Shown: positions 33,603 to 44,444 of the stretch, one piece after another
How positions within the stretch are numbered: position 1 is the stretch's first letter
How the letters are laid out: each line of letters starts with the position of its first letter
Assembly: GCA_006386115.1 (NCBI GenBank)
Contig: VFIW01000006.1
Coordinates: 1,198,706 to 1,262,705 of the forward strand
Direction of reading: 5' to 3'
Source of the DNA: Globisporangium splendens
Taxonomy: Eukaryota; Oomycota; Peronosporomycetes; Pythiales; Pythiaceae
Length of the DNA stretch: 64,000 nt
Notes under the pieces: generated by a model
Database searches by the model: none
What the model was told of the DNA's origin: nothing
What the model saw: the letters and a program-made list of their open reading frames with translations, nothing else
Made by a program: the position numbers and the translations under genes

Positions 33603-36600
33603 ATGGAGCAGCAGCATGGATCACGCCGGCAGCAGCACGCGGGGCGAGGCCGCGGACGCGACAGCAGCAACAGTGGACATGGAGGAGGCGGTCGCGGTCC
33701 CGCCAATAGAGGCGGCCGAGGAGGTCGCGGCAGAGGCGATTTTGGCGGCGGTGGTCGAGGCGGTGGTCGAGGTGGGGGCAGGGGAGGACGCAACGGCGGC
33801 GACGGTGGGGATCGAGGAGGAGGCCGCCGTCGAAGCCACTACGGCCCGTCCGACGGACCAAATGAAGGTGGTGATGACAACAGCACCGGTCGCAACGGCA
33901 GGGTCAGCAAGAAGCCCGACGCCAGCATCAGTCTCGACGAAGAGTTCTGCATGCAGGCGAATGCGCAATTGCAGGCACTCGTGGAAGACGGATCGCGGAA
34001 CGAGATGAGCTTCCCGACCGATTTAGACAACACACAGCGCCGGTACATCCACTCGCTGGTGAAGAAGTACGGGCTCTTCTCGAAAAGCTCGGGCAAAGGT
34101 GACGCGCGCTTCATCCACGTCGCCAAGGTCAAGAAGAACGCCAAGATGGAGCAGATCTCCCTGCTCTTGGACCCGATGCCCATGAATCCAGGCACCTGTA
34201 AATGGGTCCCTGAACTGGTAGCCGACTACCTGGTGAAGTTTCCGGTATCTTCGGATGGCGGTGATGAATGGAGCAACGTGCCGTCGCGTGCCATGGTATC
34301 GTATGCGCAGCAGAGTCACCACCGCACTGTCGGACGTCCGCTGTTCCGACCTCTTCAGTCTGACGCGCCAAGGAAACCAGTTCAACCAAGACCCGCGCCT
34401 TTGCCTGCAGCAGCAAGCCTGCCTGTTTACTCGTACCGCGACCAGATCTTGGAGTACGTCGCGTCCAACCAGGTGACTGTGATCTCTGGCGACACGGGGT
34501 GTGGCAAGTCCACGCAGATCCCCCAGTTTCTGCTGGACGACGCGATCGCGAACGGCACCATCGACCAAACGCGGGTTATCTGTACGCAGCCGCGTCGTCT
34601 GAGTGCAATCTCGCTCGCGGAGCGTGTGGCACGCGAACGAAGCACTAACGCGACCACGGGTGTGAATGGCTCAGGTACCCCAGACTCGTTGGAAGTCGGC
34701 CACGCGATTCGTTTCGATTCGTCGTTTGATACGCAAAAGTCGAAGCTGATCTTTTGTACGACGGGCACGCTGCTCAAGTGGCTCAACAACGACCCACTGG
34801 CGCACGGATTCTCGCATCTCATCCTGGACGAAGTCCACGAACGCGACCAGTTTACGGACTACCTGCTGATTCTGCTCAAGACGAGCATCCTGAAGCGACG
34901 CAAGGACCTCAAGGTGATCCTCATGAGCGCGACGATCCAGGTGGAGAAGTTTGCGCAGTACTTTGCCGAGTATAACGCGCCGATGCTCGAGATGTCGGGT
35001 GGTCGGTGCTATCCTGTCACAACGCTGTTCCTAGAAGACGCGCTCGCACTCTTGAACAAAGATGTCACGGATTTCTCTATGGACGGGTACGCTGGAGCGA
35101 TCGAGGGTGGCGGTGATGCCAGCGACGAGGATGTTGACTCGGGACTCGTGTGTCCGATGTGCAACGGGACTGGTTTCGCCGACGAAGAAGCGTTCGGGAT
35201 GCACGTCGCCATGTGCTTTGGCGAAGTGCAGCACGAGCCTCCAATGAAGAAGAAGAAGTCCAAGTCTGAAGGCAAATCCTCTTCGTCCACGAAGAAGAAG
35301 AGTAAGAAATCAAGCAGTAGCAATGAACCATCGACGAGCCACCAGGAAGCTCTGGAAGCCGCTCTGCGCTCCGTGTCACTAGAAGAAAAGGACGCGCTCT
35401 TGGCTTCGTATGCCAAGCAGGAGGACGCATTGGTACGCGATCAGGCCGTGGACTACGACATCCTGCTGCGGCTTCTCGATCTGATCGATCGCCGCTTCCC
35501 GCTCGCGCCAAATGACGCCAAGGGTGCTGTGCTCGTGTTCTTGCCTGGCTGGGAGGAAATCTCGTACATGGAGCGCGCACTGCTGCAAAACCACTACGGA
35601 CCATCGGTGTACGAAATTGCGCTGCTGCACTCGCGGCTGTCGGCGCAGGAGCAGCGTCGCGCGTTCATGAAACCTCCGCGGGGCAAGCGCAAACTGATCC
35701 TGGCAACGAACATCGCCGAGACGAGTCTCACGATCGAGGACGTCGTGTTTGTGATCGACTGCGGCAAATCCAAGCAGGCGCACGCGCTCGCGACGACCTC
35801 GAGTTCGTCGTTCGTGATGGGGCTGCAGACTACGTGGGTCTCCAAGGCCAACTGCGTGCAACGCACAGGTCGCGCTGGCCGTGTGCGTCCGGGCGTGTGC
35901 TTCCGCTTGTTCTCGCGAGCGCGGTACGAGACTGCGATGAAGGAGTTTATGGTCCCGGAGCTGCTGACGACGCCATTGGAGGAGCTGCTGCTGCAGATCA
36001 AGTTGCTCCAGTTTGAGAACAAGTTGCACATCCGCGATGCCAAGCAGTTCCTCATGGAAGCCATGGATCCGCCGAGCGAGACGGCGATCGACGCGTCGCT
36101 GCAGCGGCTCTGCGATATGGGCGCTCTTGGGTCCAGTGCCGAAGATCGCGGGTCGTTGACTTTGTTTGGCTGGCATCTCGGTCACATCTGCAACAGTGGC
36201 GTGTCGGTGCAGATGGGGAAGTTGATCCTCTGGGGCCACTTTCTCGGCAGCTTTACGATGGTATTGGAGACGACGTGTGCGCTGAGCGGGTACCGCGACC
36301 CGTTCTTGAACTTTCTGGGCATGTCCGCGGACGAATTGCGTCGCGTGGAGCACTCGAAGCGCAATTTCTCGAACACGACGACGTCGGTCGCGATACAGAG
36401 CGACCACTTTGTGCTCATGCAGGCGCTGCAGGCGTACGCGAACTTCCCGTCGCGGTCGTTCCACGACCTGGAAGGTTTCTGCCGAAAGCACATGCTGCAT
36501 CGCCAGACGATCGACCAGATCTTCTCGATCTACCGGCAATCCGAGAAAGACATGGACGAGCTGGGCATGAACTACGACACGCAGTTGTTCATGACGAGCA

Positions 36601-37304
36601 CGACGGAGGAGCAGCTGGCGACGTACCTTATGGCGCTCACCGCGGGCATGTACCCGAACGCTTTGTTCTTGCAGGCGTCGTCAGAGAGTCGAAACTGGTC
36701 GTCGAAGGAGAAAGTCAGGGTGAAAATGGACTCGACCTCGGTGCTCCCATCGAGCTCCAAGCCATCGCGAAATGCCAAGAGGAATACCAGCACTGGTGGT
36801 GCCGACGGGGACGCGCAGTTCGAGTGGATGGTGTACCATGAGATGATGCAGTCCGACCGCATGCGAGTCGCCAAGTACGGCACCAAGTTGCCGTCAATGT
36901 TACTGCTTTTGTTGCTCATGGGCAGGAACGAGCAGTGCAGCATCGAAGAGCGGGTCGTGCCTCCATCGGAAGAAGTCGGAGATGGAGACGAATCCCAGGA
37001 GCCTGAGAGCCGCTGGCTGCTCGTAGTGGACGACTGGATCGTGTTTGAGCTGCGCACTGTTGAGGAAGCGTACGCGATGAAGGCGCTCCGCGAACGCGTC
37101 CACGCCGCGTTCCATCGCCACTTGGTGCGCTTGCACACGTCCCACCAAGAAGCTTATCAGCAGCAGCAACACAAGAAGCATCGCCGTCATCCACCCTCGC
37201 AGAATGCGCACGCAGACGAGCTCAGTGATGACCTGAAGCAGCATGACCAAGAACTGCTGCAGTCCATCGTGGCGTGGATCACGCTGGATTTGCTGCGCAG
37301 CTAA
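33603..37304 (+). CDS. R3H-domain DEAH-box RNA helicase with zinc-finger insert
   Basis: Intronless, 1234 codons from the ATG at 33603. Residues 1-95 are RGG/Gly-rich, an RNA-binding and arginine-methylation type tail. An R3H domain (LDNTQRRYIHSLVKKYGLFS) lies at about 120-180. The helicase core follows: motif I GDTGCGKST (about 295), Ia TQPRRLSAI, II LDEVHERD (about 408), III MSATIQ (about 441), V TNIAETSLT (about 700), VI QRTGRAGR (about 752). Between III and V sits a C-x2-C-x12-H-x3-C finger (CPMCNGTGF to HVAMC, about 517-537) and a Lys/Ser linker. The HA2/ratchet and OB-like regions follow. This belongs to the DHX36/DHX29/YTHDC2 side of the DEAH/RHA family, which remodels mRNA or G-quadruplexes; no YTH domain is present. 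ATP-dependent RNA unwinding is secure, the precise orthologue is not. Confidence 0.9.
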   Translation: MEQQHGSRRQQHAGRGRGRDSSNSGHGGGGRGPANRGGRGGRGRGDFGGGGRGGGRGGGRGGRNGGDGGDRGGGRRRSHYGPSDGPNEGGDDNSTGRNGRVSKKPDASISLDEEFCMQANAQLQALVEDGSRNEMSFPTDLDNTQRRYIHSLVKKYGLFSKSSGKGDARFIHVAKVKKNAKMEQISLLLDPMPMNPGTCKWVPELVADYLVKFPVSSDGGDEWSNVPSRAMVSYAQQSHHRTVGRPLFRPLQSDAPRKPVQPRPAPLPAAASLPVYSYRDQILEYVASNQVTVISGDTGCGKSTQIPQFLLDDAIANGTIDQTRVICTQPRRLSAISLAERVARERSTNATTGVNGSGTPDSLEVGHAIRFDSSFDTQKSKLIFCTTGTLLKWLNNDPLAHGFSHLILDEVHERDQFTDYLLILLKTSILKRRKDLKVILMSATIQVEKFAQYFAEYNAPMLEMSGGRCYPVTTLFLEDALALLNKDVTDFSMDGYAGAIEGGGDASDEDVDSGLVCPMCNGTGFADEEAFGMHVAMCFGEVQHEPPMKKKKSKSEGKSSSSTKKKSKKSSSSNEPSTSHQEALEAALRSVSLEEKDALLASYAKQEDALVRDQAVDYDILLRLLDLIDRRFPLAPNDAKGAVLVFLPGWEEISYMERALLQNHYGPSVYEIALLHSRLSAQEQRRAFMKPPRGKRKLILATNIAETSLTIEDVVFVIDCGKSKQAHALATTSSSSFVMGLQTTWVSKANCVQRTGRAGRVRPGVCFRLFSRARYETAMKEFMVPELLTTPLEELLLQIKLLQFENKLHIRDAKQFLMEAMDPPSETAIDASLQRLCDMGALGSSAEDRGSLTLFGWHLGHICNSGVSVQMGKLILWGHFLGSFTMVLETTCALSGYRDPFLNFLGMSADELRRVEHSKRNFSNTTTSVAIQSDHFVLMQALQAYANFPSRSFHDLEGFCRKHMLHRQTIDQIFSIYRQSEKDMDELGMNYDTQLFMTSTTEEQLATYLMALTAGMYPNALFLQASSESRNWSSKEKVRVKMDSTSVLPSSSKPSRNAKRNTSTGGADGDAQFEWMVYHEMMQSDRMRVAKYGTKLPSMLLLLLLMGRNEQCSIEERVVPPSEEVGDGDESQEPESRWLLVVDDWIVFELRTVEEAYAMKALRERVHAAFHRHLVRLHTSHQEAYQQQQHKKHRRHPPSQNAHADELSDDLKQHDQELLQSIVAWITLDLLRS

Positions 37305-37461
37305 GTGGGTCGTGCACCTGTAATGCTGTGTCAGATCACCATAGATGCAGATAAACAAAGAGAGGATATCTTGATAGGTCATTCTCGTACAAATGCACAT
37401 ACAGCATTGTCGTGTTTGTACGTTGGTTGCAAGTGGAACGAAAAGCAAGGCAGCCAATGGC

Positions 37462-40400
37462 TTAGGCGACAGGAGCAAAGTACTCGTCCGTGATCGCTTC
37501 GCATGAGGCTGATGCGACGTAGTCAGGATCGAAGATGGCCGCGTCAAGATCAGCGATGAGTGCGTTTCCGTCGTGCTCGTCGCCGTCATCGTCTTCATCG
37601 TCATCGTCTGCTGGGAGCCCTCCCGCCACGCCAAGGTGACTGCTATTGCTGTTTGCCCAGGTATTCACACAACCATACGCAAAGCGCGACTTTCGTAAAT
37701 GGCTTTTCACGACCTGCACGGCGCTTTTGCGACGGCACATCGGTGGCATCCCCGTTGCCACTGGCTCCAATTCTGCTCCTGCAGCTTGGGAGAGCACACC
37801 CGAGAGAAATTCGTCGGCGCCAGCACCGTAGACCTACCCAGGAACGTCAAAGGGTGCTTCAGATAAACTCAAAGCTCATTCACCATTCCACTCCAGCTCG
37901 TACCTTTCGCGCCAGTGGAACGAGGTTCAACAGCATCTGCACGGTCGTGTGGAGCTGGTGAGTCATGCTCTGATGATTGTGCGCAAACACTTGCGCCTCG
38001 AGCTTCGCTTCGTCTTTTTGGTGCGTGGCACTCGCCAATTGGAGCTGCAATTGCTGCACCTCGGTTTGCAAAGCGGCACATTTCTGACAAAGTGCAAACA
38101 AAACAAAGCTTAGCTCTAACTGTGGCTTGAAAGTGACTGAGAGACAACAATGCATACCTCTTCAGCTTCCCGGAGCTGTATCTTTGTGTGCACGAGCGTG
38201 TGGCGCAGTGTGGCTTGCTCTTTTTTCATGAAGTCAAGCTGGTCCTGAACATGCTTTGCTGAACACTCACGCTCCAGTCCTTCGATGAGGCCGTCCGCAT
38301 GGCGTTGAAGCTTGCGACTGAGTTGCTCAAAGCTTTCGGTCGCTGTCGTGTCGGAAAGATCCGATCCTGCGGCGATACCTGGCACATTCTGAGCAAAGAA
38401 GAAAGAAATATCGTCGATAATAGTGCAAGACGTAGCAACAGAATGCCAACATTTGCTACCATGAGACGATCGATACTCCAGCGATGATGTGGATTCAAGA
38501 CCAGCGTATGCTGCAAGATCGGTCGCAGTTCCTCGGGAGCGCCTTCGATCAGATCACTTAACGTGGTCTCCCCCACAGCGCTGATCAAGTGCAGCGTTTG
38601 CTCGTAGCCTATCAGCTTGCTCCACGGACACAGGTACTCTATCACGCTTTGCCCCGTCGCCAGCAGGAATCTAAACACAAAAGTCTAGTAAACAAACTAC
38701 GTTGTGCATTGCCCATACGCAAGCACGTACACAAGGCAGCCAAATTGCCACATATCCGATGCAGGAGTTGGCAAAAAGGATCCGTTCCCTAGAAACGCGG
38801 TCGCTGCTTCTGGAGGACAAACCGATGGATCTATCGCGCGCACTCCGATGTTTCTTCGCTGGCCAAGCTCTCGACTCGCCCCGAAGTTGTACAATTTGAG
38901 GCCATGGTCTGTGCTATAGCCGATGCTTTCCAGCGTCTACATTCACACATACACACACACGCATAAAGCACGCACACAGCCTCAGTATCAACAAATCCTG
39001 CAAGACCCATGTGGATGTCAGCACTATAGCACGTACGATATTTCCATGCACCATGTGGGCCGACTTGTGCCAGAACAGCAAGCATTCGGCTACTTCGCTA
39101 ACGATGGCTTTGGTCGCCGCCATATCGCCCAGTTTCTCTGTTTCGAGCCTGTCCAGGTGGTGCGCAGGTGCTTCGGTGACAAGCGCATGGTTCAAGATCA
39201 CCGGAGTGTCGCTACAGTCGAAGCTACACATGGTTAGCAGGTGACAAGATGCAAAACTCAGCTAGCTGACTGCAAGCCAAGCCTAAAACGACATGCAAAA
39301 GAAGACTGTACCCTGTCTGACCCTCTGGCGCGATGACCGGACTGCGGAGCGTCACGCGCTTTTTCGCATCATCGAATGCGTCGACGATCTTCACCGTGAA
39401 ATCTTTGCCGTTCGTGTTTGCAAATGGCGATGTGGACTGCTACGTACACCAGCGCTCATTTAGTCCACTCATGAATCTCAAATGGAATAGAGAGAGAAGG
39501 AAACAAGCGAGATGCACCGCTTCTTGAAGTCGCAACAGCATATTCTGTTCATGGGTTGCCAGCGTTGCACTCGAGAAAAACTTCATCATCACCTTCGTCG
39601 CCGACTTGGAGTCGACGGCGTAATTGGTTTGCACGTATACGAGCTCCGAGTCCGAGTTGAAGGACACGCACTGGGGTGTGATGCTGAGGAAGTCGTAGCG
39701 CAGCCGATACGAGGACGGTCCACTTATCAAGAGCACGCTGATTTCAGGGACCGATGTCGGATTGTCCACCAGAAGCTGAACGGGCAGCTTCATCTCCTGT
39801 CCAGTCCAATTGCAGCAGAGTCAGAAACAAATCTCACACATGGTAGTTTCAACAGCAATACAACAGGCACCCACTCACTTTGTCGGCAGTCATTGCAGCA
39901 CTCGGACAGGCGTCAAACACGATCTCGAGCACAACAGAAGTGACGGATGGATTGCAGCAGACATGGTGAAGCGGCATTTTCCCATCCTGTCGTCGTCAAT
40001 GCCAGAGAACAAAAGCAAACGCGGTAGTATCGCGACTGAGTGGACAAAGACAAATTAAGGCGCTTGAACTTGGAGTGCATACCTTGTCAATCTGTCGAAC
40101 GAGATCGCTTGCTCGCTCAAAGAAAAGCCACAAAAGCTCAGCTGAAATCGATCGGTTCATGCAGATGTAGTGGAGCGGAGATCGGCCATGCTATGGTCAT
40201 GAGCCACGTGGTTAGCACAACATACGATAAAACGCGTTTAAAGTTCAGCTCACATACCACATCTTGACAAAACGCCTCGTCGGCGCACATGAGTAGCAGC
40301 GCGCGCAAATGGGCGGGCGTAATGGAGTCATTCATGCAAAGTAGGTGAAGCGGAGATGCGCCAAACTACATAGAAGGTGAATGTTGAGGCAAGAGCATCG

Positions 40401-42113
40401 GTTAGTGGTGTCATGGGAAGCGTCGGTACATGTACCAAGCTGTCGTCAGTGTGACAAGGGATACGAACATCGTCAGTTGAATTGGCTGCAGTATTTCGCT
40501 TGTCAAACGCAAAGAAATCGGTCAGCAGATCTGGTGACATAGATTCATTTGCACACAGGAAGTGTAGCGCAGTAGCGCCATTCTGTACACGAAAATGCAC
40601 CATCAAGCAGCAAATGCATGAGCCAATAGCCAACGACCGTAGCAAGATACATGTGACGCTACACACCTGGGTCTTCGCATCCACTCCATCGGGGTTCCTG
40701 ACAATGAGTTGTCGGAGCATTTCTGGTTGAATCGAGTCATTCTGGCACAGGAGGTGCAAGGGTAGATCTCCGTTCTGCTCAAAAGATCAAGCAATGACAA
40801 GGGGAAGAGAGACCTATGAATATCACCGCGTTTTCTTTCTTTCTATGTGAACATAACTTGCAAGGCGCACCTTATCTTTCACGCATGCTGCGTCAGCTGA
40901 GATGTTGAGTACCTGCCCCAAGAGATTCTTGTCGAGATCTGGTATCTCACACACCCAGTGTAGCACACTTCGACCGTCCTGAAGTTCACACAAAAGTAAA
41001 ACTTCTGAATGAGCTGTTGTAGGACGATAGGGCATAGACGGGAGAGGAGAAGCTGGGCTACCATGTCAAATGCGTCTACGGCATCTGGGTAGCAGCTCAG
41101 CAGGTACAGGAACGTCGATTTCTTGGCGTTTCTCGACATCGCCAGGCAATGCAGTGGGGTTCGTAGCTCCTGCGTTGCCAAGTAGGTCAGCGGTAAAAGC
41201 GTCAACGCGGAACAAGAATTCTTCTCTGCTTCTTACATTGTTTTTCATCCCGTAGAATTCTTCCGTGCCCAACTCCCGAATCATATCCACGTCACAGGTG
41301 CCATTCAGGCACAGGTAGTGCAGAGGAAGGTTGGACGATTTGTCACACATCGCCACGCATGCCGGTAGCGCGGATATCAGCACATGAATGGCTTGACAAG
41401 TCACACTCGGGTTGTTGCACAAGACGTGCAACGGTGTTTGCCCCAGCTAGGAACATTCACAGCGTCAGTGTTTGCGCGCAAATCGTATCACAAGCACCAA
41501 GACATGTGCATCGCACCTTGTCCATGCACCCGGAGCTTTCGCCGTATCCTTTCACCATCACTTCGATCGCGCCGGCAAAGAAATAATTCGGAACCAGCGC
41601 ACACACCAAATGCAGCGGCAGACGGTCGCCTGACTCCTGTTCATGCAAGAGACATTCAAGCACATTTGAGATACCGGCGCCAACATCTCAAAGATCACAC
41701 GCAACACTACGTACCTCATTCGACATGCGCAAAACTTGCGGGCTCTGTGTGACGACATCGACCATCTCGTCTTTCTCTTTGTTTGCGATCGCAGCCACTA
41801 ATCGCTGGAATGCCTGTTCATTATACTCCGCGTCATTTCTCCCGTTTGCAGCAGAAGCACTCGTATTATCCTGGCTCGACACTGCATTGCTTCTTGCGAG
41901 CCGATGGCTGCTAATCATCGCCTTCATGGACTTCGTCAGTGCGCTCGAGTACACGCCGGACCATCCACCTCGCTGCTTCTGTTGCTGCGGCTCATGCGCA
42001 GGCGGGGGACGTGCAGATTCACAGCCGCGACTGCCGCTTTGCGCAGATACTGGCTGTGAGAGAGGCGCTTCCGCATCCAGCTCGGCGTCGCACGCATCCA
42101 AAAACTCCACCAT
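37462..42113 (-). CDS. Ankyrin-repeat pseudokinase with coiled-coil tail
   Basis: Eighteen exons join in phase into 1094 aa: 42113-41715, 41636-41517, 41446-41237, 41169-41062, 40978-40871, 40774-40667, 40582-40469, 40365-40258, 40190-40083, 39986-39879, 39796-39518, 39439-39312, 39223-39037, 38936-38731, 38670-38460, 38388-38158, 38083-37904, 37833-37462. Residues 134-497 are about ten ankyrin-like repeats (for example SPLHLLCMNDSITPAHLRA), most of them one 108-nt exon each. Residues 591-834 form a protein-kinase fold: the ATP lysine is kept (FTVKIVD), but HRD reads HGN (MVHGNITLES) and DFG reads NFG (KLYNFGAS), so both catalytic aspartates are missing; the APE region (CPPEAAT) and the DMWQFGCLV helix are present. 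A coiled coil (about 835-971) and an acidic tail follow. A non-catalytic scaffold is inferred; partners are unknown. Confidence 0.8.
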
Positions 42114-42456
42114 CCTCGCGCTCTCGGTCTATTTGTCAACTGCATTCTTTCTGCAGTTTAGCCCACGAGCTCTTCAAGATCGTGCCCAACAGTCAAATGG
42201 GCAAGCACGATCTTGGGTAAAATTGCAACACCAATAGTATTGTCAATTTGTCAATAGGATCCCTATTTTGACCAATGAGAGGTCGTTGAGACTCTATTCG
42301 TGGAATTATACCCAATAAAAATTCATAAAGTACTCGTTTCGGTGCTGATTCGCCTATATTATTAATTGCATTTTACGCCAATCAGGTGAACGTTTCCCTT
42401 TTGCTGGGTTGTGTGTGTGACATTCAAACTTGACCGGCGCGAAGAAGCGGAAAGCC
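42114..42456. promoter_or_regulatory. Divergent promoter region ankyrin-pseudokinase / DAD4
   Basis: A 343-base head-to-head spacer with two CCAAT boxes on the plus strand (within GACCAATGAGAGG near 42270 and CGCCAATCAGG near 42378). The first resembles the ACCAATGAGAG box upstream of NF-YA. Confidence 0.5.
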
Positions 42457-43079
42457 ATGCAGAGTGCGTGTCTACTTTGTGTGTGCATGTGTATATGCTT
42501 GTATTTTGGCGCTCGTGCTCCATTTACTGCGAGTAGAGGTGCAGAGCGTTGACTGACGCGTGTGTGTGCTGTGGTTGCTTCCTCTGTCGACGCGTCAGAT
42601 CCCCATGAAGAAAAGCAAAAGGTATGTTGCGAGGCGGTTTGCACATGCCGCTATTCGACATTCGGCAACAGCAATGCAGGCAACGCTTGTAAATATGCGC
42701 GCGTAGGACTTACTTGCTATCTCTTTGTGTGTTCGTTGCGTGAATGTGTCGATTCTATATGTATGTGTTTGTTCACGCTAGGCTCTGCTACAGCGTATTA
42801 CAGGATCCGTGGCGCGTTTGAACGAAGTGATGAAGGAAATCAACACACAGATCGAGGTGCGTCGCTTGTGTTCTTGGTCTGATGCAGCTCTTGCCGTTCC
42901 CGGCCATTGCGGAGATGTCATGACGGGTCTCACGCTTCTTGTTGATTTTTTGTTGCTTGTACCAGAAAAGCGACTCGTTTCGTGACGATCTGGCGTTCAC
43001 GTGCCAAGTCTGGAAAGGATATGAAAGCCGCGTTCAGTCGCACTGTCAAGCAGCCGCAACAGCCAGCAACCAGAGATGA
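42457..43079 (+). CDS. DAD4: DASH/Dam1 complex subunit Dad4
   Basis: The DASH (Dam1) complex rings microtubule plus ends and couples kinetochores to them in mitosis. Four exons (42457-42463, 42599-42621, 42782-42856, 42966-43079) give a 72-aa protein, the same size as yeast Dad4. The N-terminus MQNPHEEKQKALLQRI matches the Dad4 signature M-x-N-P-H/Y-E-x-x-Q-x-x-LL-x-R-I. It continues with an amphipathic helix (LNEVMKEINTQIEK) and ends with VWKGYESRVQSHCQ, matching the W-x-x-Y-x-x-x-V-x-F/H block. The first coding exon is only ATGCAGA, so the gene is invisible to simple ORF calling. The model rests on the conserved N-terminus forming exactly when that exon is joined; an ATG-less reading of exon 2 would lack a start. 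Shares a divergent promoter with the ankyrin-pseudokinase gene. Confidence 0.82.
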
Positions 43080-43447
43080 ACATTAGTAGGAAGTGTTGTG
43101 CTTATCTATGTATATGTATCTGCTCGCTTCTTCCTACCACTGGTGGCCCAGTGTGACATCATTTTTTAATCTTTGTACACCCACCCTTCGAAAGATGGAG
43201 TCTTGACCTTTGTAAGAGAAAGTGATAACTTATATTTTCGGGGTTAACGGTGTTGGTTTGCTATTGTTGGTGTGCTGCTTGCTCGCCGCGGGCTTCAAGG
43301 AAGATACAAAGGAATACAGGAAAGATGTGTGTGTGTGTGTTCGGCGTGGCGTTTTCATCTCGATATGTGTTTCTGTTTGCTCGTTGAGCGTCGAATGGAG
43401 AATGGTAGAGGGAGGAAGGCTCGAGTTTCATACAAAATGGTGGGACT
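43080..43447. other. Convergent 3' spacer DAD4 / GID8
   Basis: The plus strand has a short GT run (around 43327-43340) and G-rich sequence. The open frames here have a simple-sequence character and no family resemblance. No gene is supported. Confidence 0.4.
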
Positions 43448-44444
43448 TTATTCGTCTTCGTCGTGGGCGTCTTCGGAATGGACAGGGATCCCCTTGGGGT
43501 GGTGTTTGATCTTCATGTGCAGTTGGTCTTCCATATAGCGAAACTGGCGGACCATCGTTGGAAGAATGGGCTCTACATCACAACACACAAGCCATTGCCG
43601 TCGGTTAGCCCAGATTTTAACAAATAGTCTCCACCGCCGCTTTGCAGCCATACCGAGCTCTTGCTTTTGGTTCCTCAGAATAGCCGAGTTGACCTCGTCC
43701 GCGACGCGACGGCGCTGCGATTGCTCCAAAAGATACCCGAGTGGCGATTGTGTGTGGTTCTCAAACGCCAGAAGCGCCATTGTGTGCTCGATCTCCTGCA
43801 GGAATTGGGGCTGTCAGTGAACAGCAACAGCCAGCGTATGCACCAGAATTAGTGTGAGGTCCACGACATATCAGCGAAAACAACGACACACAGCGATATC
43901 GTACATTCTTTTCACCAAACGGCGCGAGGTTCTTCGTCGCAAACCCGAGTGCAGCGACGACATTGCGCGCTTTGATCAGTTCGATGAGCTCTTGTTTGGC
44001 CAGTAAAAAGTCCATGACGGCGTTCTTCTCCAGAAACTAGCAGCGCAAGAAGCCTCCATCAGTTCGTGGCTTTCTAAATGTGTGTGCAAGGTGTCACTGC
44101 GTTTTGTATATCACGCTTACCAGAGGATCCATCTGGTCCAATTTTTGGCGTGCTTTTTGAATCTGACCTTCCAGCAAGAGCTGCTGGATACTCATGCGCT
44201 CTTGAACCGACTGGAGATCCACATGTGCTTCGTTTGAGTCACACAACCACATCCAAGCAGCACTTAGTAAACTCGTACCACACAACACACGATACACTCT
44301 CTCCCACTTACGCTTTGTATTGGAATCCCGCCAAAACGCCTCGGCGACGTCACGGTACCCCTTCCCAACGAGATAATCCATCACCAACCGGTTCATCGTC
44401 CTGTCCAAACGCACATCCGCGAACCACTCATAAGCATTCGCCAT
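43448..44444 (-). CDS. GID8: GID8 (TWA1), CTLH/GID ubiquitin-ligase scaffold subunit
   Basis: GID8 is the small LisH-CTLH-CRA scaffold of the GID/CTLH E3 ligase, which in yeast degrades gluconeogenic enzymes. Exons 44444-44312, 44227-44121, 44036-43905, 43795-43654 and 43572-43448 encode 212 aa. LisH: MNRLVMDYLVGKGYRDVAEA. CTLH: PHVDLQSVQERMSIQQLLLE, then GQIQKARQKLDQMDP. CRA: FLLAKQELIELIKARN, LAPFGEKNEIEHTMALLAFE, and SPLGYLLEQSQRRRVADEVN. All regions are in family order and spacing. The ATG at 44444 gives a normal short N-terminus. Just upstream, minus-strand codons 44658-44470 are open from an ATG and basic/Ser-rich; I could not splice them in phase to this gene. Confidence 0.92.

Noticed and set aside
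33600..34008. Overlapping frame in the Gly-rich start of the helicase
   Set aside because: GGN repeats keep several frames open; only the frame leading into R3H and helicase motifs is real.
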